NCBI RefSeq assembly: GCF_000003815.2 | Contig: NC_049981.1 | Location: 14,411,729-14,475,728 of the forward strand | Source: Branchiostoma floridae | Lineage: Eukaryota > Chordata > Leptocardii > Amphioxiformes > Branchiostomatidae | Direction of reading: 5' to 3' | Length of the DNA stretch: 64,000 nt | In this document: positions 55,393 through 64,000 of the stretch, piece after piece | Position numbering within the stretch: the first letter of the stretch is position 1 | Layout of the letters: each line of letters opens with the position of its first letter | Position numbers and translations under genes: made by a program | Notes under the pieces: generated by a model | The model's database searches: none | What the model was told of the DNA's origin: nothing | What the model saw: only the letters and a program-made list of their open reading frames with translations

Positions 55393-57021
55393 ATGATGCT
55401 CACCAATTTTATAGAAGCGCTGGTAGTATGCAGCATCTTTCTTCACACGGGTGAGAGTTGATTCCTCTTAATTTATGACATGTTAGAATTCAATTGCCAG
55501 TGCGTCGTTGACTGTTGATATTTGTTGGCGAATAACAGGTGTTCTTGTTATTTCTATGGAGAGTTCGGCTAGGTCTAGCTACCCTACGTTACTATTAACG
55601 TCAATTCCGTTTGCAACAAGAACCGTACACTTTGGCAGGGCATATCACTCTGTCATTCATCATAAAGCAAAATTGAAGTCCAAAATGATAGGAGTCCAAA
55701 ATGACTGCTTTCATTTTCGTTGTAATGATTAATAAACTCCGAACCTGAAAGACTGAATATAAGTATATGCGGCACTTGATTTCAAAGAAGCTTTGATAAA
55801 TTTGTGTGTGTACATGTTTATATGTATGTGTACAACTATATCCCTCCAACAGAGGGAGCGCTCATTGCAGTAGAGATGGGACGAGCCGCAACCCTGCCGT
55901 GTACAGGAATAACCAACGTCTTTAGAGAGTGGCAGCGGTTTGATGCGGATGGTACTGCGGTGCAGTTGATCACCCTGTACACAGGAGGCAGCACGCCTGA
56001 TCTTCAGGAGAAAGCGGGTCTGAATACCTTCAACCTGAGAGGCAGATTCACGGCTACAGCTGATGATGACTTCACAGCAACCATCACAAACACACGGGCT
56101 ATTGATGATGGGAGGTACCAGTGTGACGGGTCATCATCTGGGGGATCTGTTACTCATGAACTACTCACATACAGTAAGTACAGTACATAGATAAAGTTAC
56201 ATCTTATCAAGCATCATCTAATGTAGGTCCGTGATTCTGTTTTTTGCATCACCATTATGATTTTACATGGTGTAAAAACATGAACTCTTGAGAAATCTGC
56301 TCTCTTTCTCACTTCTAGTGACAATCTTTTCTCACTTTGAATGGTCGGACGACGGTTGGAGAATATCTATAGACATCTTATTTCAAATAGTTCGGGTCAA
56401 AATATGAATATTTTTTAATTCCAGATATACCATTATCTGTGACCCAGCTTGTTTACCTAAACATGTGAAATTTCAGCTGTCCCAGTAATCACAGGAGTTG
56501 CCCCATCTGACACTGTAACCCAAGCAGTGGACAGCTCGGTCACTTTACGTTGTGACGTTACCAGTAAACCTACCGCCAACGTGACCTGGTCCCATAACGG
56601 CACCTTAAAGAACGAGACAGGTTCAGTCCTCGTACTCAGTAACATTGACTACGATGACAGCGGAGACTACGTGTGCACAGCTGTCAACGGTTATGGCACT
56701 GAAGCAACAAGAACTATTCAGATTACTGTTCAGCCGAATGCCGCGACAGGTATGCATATGGACGTTATTCTGAAACAACTTCAATTTCCAGGACTTTTCA
56801 AAATGTGAAGTAAAAAATCGTCCTATTTGGAACCTACACTGAATACAAAAGTGCTGATATTCTAAAACGCATATCATATTTCACCTACAGGTACCGGTGG
56901 TCTGGGGACTGGAGCTATCGTTGGTATCGTCCTCGGAGTGATTGCTGTTGTTGTCATCATCGTTGTTCTTCTCGTGTATTTCCTTATCATCAAGAAATCT
57001 AGGATGGCATGTTGTTATTAA
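55393..57021 (+). CDS. IgR6: two-Ig-domain receptor with very short cytoplasmic tail
   Basis: Exons, all phase 1: 55393-55450 signal (MMLTNFIEALVVCSIFLHT); 55853-56173 V-type domain (ATLPCTGITNVFREWQRF, FTATITNTRAIDDGRYQCDG); 56477-56749 I-set domain (VTLRCDVTSKPTANVTW, DSGDYVCTAVNGYG); 56891-57021 transmembrane and tail (GAIVGIVLGVIAVVVIIVVL then LVYFLII, then KKSRMACCY and TAA). 260 aa. No charged residue lies inside the membrane segment and there is no signalling motif. The tail has two juxtamembrane lysines and a CC pair that could be acylated (inference). The V domain differs from IgR5 at roughly 16 of 107 positions, mostly its N terminus, residues after EWQR and the last strand, whereas domain 2 is unrelated in detail. 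It could be a decoy, an adhesion partner, or the non-signalling half of a receptor pair. Confidence 0.9.
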
Positions 57022-57331
57022 ACGCCCTTGTCAAAGGTTTCCAAGCTCCAGCCAAGTAGAAAACAATATACATGTATGTGTATGGCGATTTCCTGTTGTA
57101 CGTGCGGTTCCGTCCTTTTCGTTTACTGTTTGCTGTGAAAGTTAATTCTTCCTCACTTTGAACTATTAATTTCAGTAAGAGTTTGACAGGGACATTTGAA
57201 ATAAAGCTAAGTGAGAGGTAACATCTTCACTATTATGATTACTCCCTTGAAATTGAAAACAAAACAGAGTAAATCACTAGTCTCTAATCCACAAATCGTT
57301 GGAAAAATAGTAGATATTGACCATATAGACT

Positions 57332-58960
57332 AACTAGAATTCCACGAACACATACCTTTGCCAAATAAATCAGGTTTGTTATGTAGAATGATGTCTGTAG
57401 ACGTAAATGTGTTACTCATTACATTTTATCTTATATGCTATTTGATAAAGTCACACAAACTCTTATCTACTAGAGTTCGGTAACCTCATACCTTTATGAA
57501 ATATTAAGAGATTGTGTAAATTGTATGCAAATGAAGGAATGATACAATTTCCTCATTAGTCATGCAAATTTAATCCTCACTTGCATAACATGTAAATTGT
57601 TATAAACGTCCTTGCCTAAGCTACCTGCATGCCAAAAATGATGACAATCCGTTCTTCCTTTCTGCAGTTATCCTCATTGGAATGTCTTGACAAAAACGAA
57701 AAGTAAGGGGGCTCAAACTTGTCCCACTTTGTCATGACGCTAAAAGCTATCTATCACCCAAATGTCAAGACCATATCGTCTCCGGGACAAGTGATACATT
57801 GAAAAAACTGCTATGATAGAATTTTCTTATTAATCATGCAAATGTTCTCCTATTTTGCATAATTAGTATTTTATTTTGTACAAAATCGTCTAATATGTAG
57901 CTACATATCATTAATCATAAAAATCCGTTGCTCCTTTCTTGAGTTATCCTCTTCATAGAACGGAGTGGGTTTATAAAATTTCGCCATTAATTATGCAAAT
58001 TAGATACCGATTCACATAATTGATATCAAAATGTATCAAGTTTACTTAAGCTATCAGCGTGACAAGAATCGTGATGATCAGCTCATCCCTTCTTGACGTA
58101 CTCTCTTTCAAAGTCTGAAACTAAACCGGCTCCTGCAGTTCCAAAAAGCCGCAAGGGGACCCAAACACACACCCTTTACTCTGCCCTCTTTCTCACTTAC
58201 ATGTGTGACAGCATTGAAAGTCATATCATAGAGTGCAATGGATTTATGAACTTTCCTCATTAATCTTGCAAATTAGCTGTTGATTTGCATAATTAGTAAT
58301 GCATTATGTAAGTCTTCACTTAGAATCTACTACATACCAAAAATCATGACGATCCGTTAGCACGTTCATATTTTCTCATTAACTATGCAAATGTTGTCGT
58401 AATTTGCATAATTGGCATCTATTGACATTTCTCTCTTTCTCGGCTATATAGGTGACAAGTTTCAAAGTCCTATAATGGAATGCAGTGGATTAATAAACTT
58501 GCCTCATTAATTGTGCAAAATAGCTGTTGATTTGCATGATAAGTATTTTCTTATGTAAGGCATCACTTAGGCCATCTGCATACCAGACGATCTGTCAACA
58601 CGTTCCCGAGTTATTCTCCAAAGTTTGACAGGAATCGGCGCCTGTAGTTCCAAAAAGGCCACTATGTGGTTCAAACTCACAGCACTTACTCTCACTCGCT
58701 TACAGCCCCGAGGGCTATCTACAACTCAAAAATCACGACCACAGCATGTCCAGAAAACGAGATATCAAAAATGGAAGTTCCCTTGCAGTACTTTAGCAAG
58801 CCGCTATAGTGCCCATTATCAAACTTGACCTTCGTTTTTTCGACCCCTACCCAGCTACCAAATATCATCAGGATCCATCAAAGGCTTCTCGAGTTATAAT
58901 GTTCACAGACGGACAGACGCACGCGCCTAAAACATACGCTTAGCCATTCTGACGAAGGTA
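57332..58960 (-). mobile_element. Hairpin/microsatellite dispersed element, copy E (longest)
   Basis: The minus-strand start has hairpin-like TACCTTCGTCAGAATGGCTA (58938-58960). TATAACTCGAGAAGCC, GATATTTGGTAGCTGGGTAG, GGCACTATAGCGGC and octamer modules follow. The far end has TACCTTTGCCA (57353-57363) next to AACTAGAATTCCACGAACAC (plus-strand view). A second internal terminus, ACTAGAGTTCGGTAACCTCA at about 57471, suggests nesting of two copies. It lies downstream of IgR6. Confidence 0.8.
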
Positions 58961-60239
58961 ATTACTGGCAGAGGAGTAAGCCGGCCACAGGATGACAGGT
59001 TAACGGTGAACACCCCAGTCTTCCGCGACCGGGGTAGCGCGACAAAAAAGTGACGAAAGGCTTCCGAGGGTCTATGTTTGAGTTGAAATTTCTTATCATT
59101 TACTGCGAAATGACATTAAATACTAACATGGCTGAAAAGCGTAGGAAATGGTGTGTTTTGGGTGCAAATTGTGTTTTGGCCCGACTCTGATTTCCGGATA
59201 TTCTTGCGCCTTCCATGTAAACAGGCCCGTGTCCTAGATTGACATCTGAAGCGCTGTGAGAAGTTGCAATGCCGCGCGCCGTGGATGATTAAAAAACTGT
59301 AGTACTAGAATTTTTTATTTATTATTGGCTGGACTACTCGCTACGTTTCTCGCCGGAGAAATCTTCTTCATGTGTTTTTTTTTTCAATGCCAAAGTGCCC
59401 TATTTTGTGTATTATTTTTGACATGAAAATAATGTTTTGTCCCTCTAATTTTTTTAAACTATCGAAACTCAGTTTGTCATGTAGCTGAAGGAATATTATC
59501 TCACCCTATATACAGTTATTTTGCTTCAGGATAATTCATTGGTAGAGCTGGTCGGTAGACTTTAAGGTGAGCCGCCTCCAATTGAAACCCCAAATAAACT
59601 AGGGTGTGCCCCCTTAAGACCTAATAACCTTCACGAAGACTGGCTATCCAGGCCAATTATTCCCCGTTTTTACGAATTCTACGATCCATACCCCCATAGA
59701 AAAGCATGACGAATGTTAGTGAATTATTGCAACAAATCTTGTTATTTCTACGACCACTGTTACATGTACAATGCATGCAATGCGGCCACCTAAAAGCGCC
59801 ATCTAGCGATGCATGCGGGACTATGCCATCCCTTCCCCAAGCCCTCACCCTAGCTCCCCAAAGTATTCCCTTTGACCTCCCCCACTTTCTAAAACATTGA
59901 AACTGCACCCAAAACTTTAAACGATTCTGGAAAATGGCACAAAAAAGAACTAATGTAGACATCTTCAATATATAAATGCAAGGGCGCGGCTTCTAGTTCC
60001 CTCCATCTGTCCATGTGAGCGAAGTTGTCCTGCATAGCAATTTGCATCTGGCGCATATTAAACAAGATTCGGCAGAAACGTCTAACAGTCAAACTAACTG
60101 TTGTTGGTCGCGACGTGAGACATTTCTCGCAGGCTTCCGCAAGCGCTGTGCCTAGTATTGTTTTGGACGTAAATTGCAATGAAGAAAAAGACTCACCTTG
60201 TGCCCGCAGACCCGCCCGATCTTTACCTCTAGCAAGCAA
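58961..60239. other. Intergenic with one unrecognised ORF
   Basis: No clear gene. A minus-strand ORF covers about 59889-60235 and includes ILGTALAEACEKCLTSRPTT, VRRFCRILFNMRQMQIAMQD and MDRWRELEAAPLHLYIEDVY. It reads more like protein than its surroundings, but I recognise no domain, and its apparent start lies in LINE tail sequence. It could be an exon of a gene or a transposon-derived fragment. Confidence 0.3.
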
Positions 60240-63200
60240 ATAAAAACAACAATGACAATGAAGTTTATTGCACATTCATGCCGCATTGGGGCTAAATGCA
60301 GTCGGTTCGGTATACAGGTAGTAAACGGAAAAGTATACATATACTACAATTTACGTGTTTCTTCTCTCTTCTTAAATCATGTGTAGACAAACTTACAGAG
60401 TTTTTCCAGTATATCGTAGTTAGATGATGACATAAGGTATTTGAACAGATCTTCCTTGTTAGGTGCGCATATTTTTATCCACATATGTAGCATTAACGAA
60501 TGCGTTTCAAAGATTTTTGTACAGTGTACGTCGTTTTCTACATACTTGAGACTCTTATCCACAAAATATACATAGTCTATCATCAGGAGGAGTTCGGTTA
60601 TATCTACCAGCTTCAATTTCCAGTGTGTGATCGCTGATCCTTAGTTTGGTCATTTCTCGGCGATAGCTAAAATTTGCTATATCCAAGTATGTTTCTCTTT
60701 CATACGAATGCTTAAATTTTCTGTAAGTACTTAAATTATTTCCTTGATTTTCCTTCGTGCCAGGAGAGTTAAGATCTGAGTAGAAGTTTTGAACAAAGTT
60801 GTCTTTTCGTCTTTGTTTTACTTCGGCCTGAGCGAATGATCTGTTGCGATCACTGTTAAGCGATAGGTAGACAAAAGCTGACTCCTCCAGGATTTTACTA
60901 ACATTGGATAGCCAGCATGGTATGTTACGTTTATGTAGGTCCTGTTGTACACGGAGAGCTTCAAATTGTGAGCTTACTTGTTGGTACTTCTTTAACTAAT
61001 CTTTTGTAATGCGAATACAATCTTGTATACATATTTATCCACAGATGGTACCTTCCAAGTTCTGCCCTTGTTGCAAGGTTACTCGCATTTTTCTTACCCC
61101 TACTATTGATTTGCAAAAGTTAAGATGAAGTTGTCAGTCAATGGGAGACTTGTCATTTAATCCATTCTTGCCCCATACCTCTGCCCCGTAAGTTAATATT
61201 GGGACTACGCAGACATCAAATAATTTACAATACACTGACACTGAAGGATTTCTTTCACCCAGGGTTGTTTTGATGCTGAACAGAGCCCTGGCAGCCTTTT
61301 TTTTGCAGTGCTTTCATTGCTGTAGTGAAATTGCACCCGGCTGTAAACACCACTCCTAAATAACAGTATGAGGAAACTATTTATATGTCTTTGTTGAGTA
61401 AATGGAATGTGAGATTTGGAAACATATGTCCCTTTTTGCTAAAAACAATTATTTTTGTCTTATTTAGGTTCACTGATAATTTCCATTTATTGCAGTAGCA
61501 ACCTAGAGTATTTATTACATTATGAAGGCCATTTTGACTAGTTGATAGTAGAACGAGGTCGTCTGCATACGATAGACTTGATACACTAGATGTATTTAAC
61601 AGAGGTGCATCAAAATCTCCCGCATTCAGTTCGCATACCAAGTCACTTACATACAGGTTAAGCAGCGAAGGGGCTTAAGGCCCCCTCTCACTTGACGTGC
61701 GGCACGCTTGCGGCATTGCTGCGTTCGAAAACGCAGATGTACCGCCACGGAACCTAGAGGTGCCGCAAGCAAACCTAGAGGTGCCGCAAGCGAACCTAGA
61801 AGTGCCGCAAGCAAGCGCGACGTTTTTTAAAAAGTTTAAAAATAACGCAAGTGGCAAGATGCCGCAACAGTGCCGCAACAGTGCCGCAACAGTGCCGCAA
61901 CGGTGCCCCAACAGTGCCGCCACCATGCCCCAAACAGTATCAAGGATATATTTTGCCTATTTTACACCAAGAATCAAAAGTAAACATAATTTCATCACCG
62001 AAAAACTATTTTAGATGCATTTCTAATAATTTTACAGCGGTTTTCGATCCAGTTAAAACACTGCGAATTCCAGAAAACTTACCTTGTATCCGTATTCAGA
62101 GTTAACTTAAAAATACATCTTTTGATTTATCTAATGGAAAGTAGGTCAGTATTTTATACTTGAAAACAAAAAATAAGTAACTGGTTTATCGATTAACCTA
62201 CGGATGTAGAGATAAAGGTTATCGTACAACGTTCAAAAAGAAATTATTTATGTTGGATTATAACGAGTTTGCGTTTGCGTTATAACGTTATAAGCTAATC
62301 ATTGCTGGTAGCCTGCCACCGATAAAATACAAAATTGCAGTCATTCAGACCCATGGGCCATATTTTTCTCACTTTTTACAAATATGATAGACTTAGACAT
62401 CAATAGGCTGGCAAGCCATTCGCCGACAATGAAAATACTCCGCGTCATACAAAATAAGTATGAAATATCAAGCATTTTCATTTTAAAAATTTGCAAAATT
62501 GGTGAATAAACATATTAACATACATAATTACACATAACGTTACATGGTGCAAAACGTACACATGGACTCAGATCTGGTATATGTTTCGTGTCCGTTCATT
62601 CGGGTCATTTCCTTTACTGTAAACGTTTTTCAAGGTTATTTATAGCATATGTATCATATAATTCATTATCTTAATGGAAATCTTTTCATTATAAATCTCG
62701 TTTTTGGGCATTCCCATCATTTTACAGTGATTTTTCATAAATTGACAACGCTGCAATTGTCAATAACATGTTCATTTAGTCTAGAAACGCAAAAGTGCCG
62801 CACGTCAGTGTGAGTGCAAGACAAAATCGGCGAAATTAACACAACAGTGCCGCAGTGAACGAACGCAGCAATGCCGCAAGCGTGCCGCACGTCAAGTGAG
62901 AGGGGGCCTTTAGAACGCAACCCTGTCTAACTCCTATCTCGACAGGTAACTTTTCACTCAGTGCTATCTTGGTTTTAACACTCGCTACGGATTGACTGTA
63001 TAAGCTTTTTATCACATCGAAAAATCTGCCGAAATTGCCTTTTGATAGAATTTTGAATAGAAGGCCCCCATGCCAAATTGAATCAAATGCTTTTGATAGA
63101 TCCACGAAGCAGGCAAATAGTTGTTTTGTTGATTGTGTGTATTTTGATATTAGGGTTTTTAGGACAAATATATTGTCTGGTGTTCTGTAGTTTTTCCTGG

Positions 63201-64000
63201 ATCCAGCTTGGTTAGGTTTGTGTATTCGTTTTCCTCAAGAAAAGAGGAGACTCTTCTGTTGAGTATAGATGTAAATAGTTTTCCGAGACAACTAGAAATA
63301 GAGATGCCGCGGTAGTTGTTAGGGTCGTATTTTCTTCCTGATTTGAATATGGGCACTATGTAGCTTTTTGACCAGGTTTGGGGGAATGTTCCACTTGAAA
63401 AATGCGATTAAATAACTTAACAAGAGGTCGTAATAGTACGTAGTGTCCTGCTTTCAGCATTTCGTTGATTATCATGTCCTCGCCTCTCGCCTTTTTATTG
63501 AGAGCCTTTATTGAACAACTAATTTCTGACTCTATCTGTGATTGAGTAATCTATAGGCCTTTGCTTAGTGTTGCGTTCATCTAATACCTTTAGTTTGTCT
63601 ATTATCTTCTTCTCAAAGTGGTGTCAAAATCATGTTTATCAATCCTGCGTTTCTCATGCAACGCCTTTGAAATGATTTACCCAGGAGTCAGGGTGTTGGA
63701 TTACTTTCCTGAAGATTTTGGGGTTGCATTAAACAGTCAGTTTCATCATCTTTTTTGCGCTTTCGTATTAGTTTGTTGTATTCTTTTATTTTTCGAAAAT
63801 AGCTACCTCTAATAAAGGGGTTCTTTTGGTTTCGTTGCAATAAATATTGTATATTTCGGAGCTCAAGCCGAGCCTCATAGCAGTTTTTGTTGAACCACTT
63901 TTAATTCGTTCTTAATGTTTTTCGTCTCTTGCTATGTTTTACCTGCTATTTTAAGAATCTCTTGGAATTTGTAAACTTCTTTCTAATTTCTAATTCTGGG
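60240..64000 (-). mobile_element. Second decayed LINE (reverse transcriptase), running off the window
   Basis: Minus strand: PIFKSGRKYDPNNYRGISIS and SCLGKLFTSILNRR (63159-63356), MDLSKAFDSIWHGGLLFKIL and VEIGVRQGCVL (62940-63105), then past the inserted transposon VSSLSYADDLVLLSTSQNGL and WKLSVNLNKTKIIVFSK (61381-61641). A C-terminal remnant (LTYGAEVWGKN-type region, later CAPNKEDLFKYLMSSSNYDI) follows with many stops. The 3' end is an AATAAACTTCATTGTCATTG-type tail at about 60240-60275. Frameshifts and stops show it is inactive. The RT differs clearly from the LINE at 10-12.6 kb, so it is a separate family. Confidence 0.85.
61678..62909. mobile_element. Nonautonomous PIF/Harbinger-like element with perfect 50-bp TIRs
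   Basis: Both ends begin AGGCCCCCTCTCACTTGACG then TGCGGCACGCTTGCGGCATT and GCTGCGTTCG when read inward; the match is perfect for 50 bases. TTA flanks both sides (61675-61677 and 62910-62912), the target size of PIF/Harbinger. The element (1232 bp) splits the LINE RT between GVRQGCVL and LYVSDLVCELN. Inside are GTGCCGCAACA tandem repeats (about 61860-61920) and CTAGAGGTGCCGCAAGC repeats (61755-61810). No transposase. Identical ends indicate recent movement. Confidence 0.88.

Noticed and set aside
61697-62014. ORF with NLEVPQANLEVPQANLEVPQA repeats
   Set aside because: Translation of short tandem repeats within the Harbinger-like element; no protein family and no start context.

Overview
The window looks like invertebrate-chordate genomic DNA, most probably amphioxus (Branchiostoma). 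I infer this from multi-exon genes with GT-AG introns, short Ig receptors made of V-type plus C2/I-type domains, LINE reverse transcriptases, and many MITEs and tandem repeats. No database search was possible, so the organism is an inference. Three assembly gaps (runs of N) are present.

Layout: (1) 1-5343, plus strand: a BTB-BACK-kelch gene in five exons, its 5' end outside the window. (2) 7030-8604, minus: an alpha-1,3-fucosyltransferase-type (GT10) coding exon broken by a gap. (3) 10055-12640, minus: a decayed LINE whose ORF carries a small TA-flanked MITE. (4) 13.6-57.0 kb: the centre of interest, a cluster of six related Ig-superfamily transmembrane receptor genes, called IgR1-IgR6 here. 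IgR1-IgR5 lie head-to-tail on the minus strand (IgR1 13700-20957, IgR2 21517-23908, IgR3 24630-32191, IgR4 37253-44468, IgR5 47707-54715). IgR6 (55393-57021) is divergent on the plus strand, head-to-head with IgR5. (5) 57.3-64.0 kb: repeats and a second LINE (minus) broken by a nonautonomous transposon with perfect 50-bp terminal inverted repeats.

The IgR genes are cassette-built. A signal-peptide exon, one or two Ig exons, one to three Pro/Thr-rich mini-exons (30-48 nt), a transmembrane exon and a tyrosine-rich tail exon are joined almost entirely by phase-1 introns, so most exons could be shuffled or skipped in frame. IgR1-IgR5 share a tail with YxN, YxxP and a compact double YxxL (YQELRPAIYQSL), suggesting SH2-dependent signalling. 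IgR6 has nearly the same V domain as IgR5 but only a nine-residue tail, which suggests a paired-receptor arrangement. Individual copies show decay or divergence: a premature stop in the IgR1 tail, stop loss and L-to-P in the IgR3 tail, a 13-residue in-frame deletion in IgR4 domain 2, a dead splice acceptor in IgR4, a cysteine-less V domain in IgR1, and orphan exons left from further copies.

A second theme is mobile DNA inside the cluster. One dispersed family has a microsatellite, a hairpin at one end, internal modules of about 244 bp rich in ATGCAAAT octamers, and subterminal inverted repeats that change together with the hairpin. It resembles Helentron/HINE-type elements, and paralogous empty sites show that it moved. 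A foldback element with inverted satellite arrays lies between IgR4 and IgR5, and a 2.8-kb promoter-containing segment is duplicated in shortened form 21 kb away.
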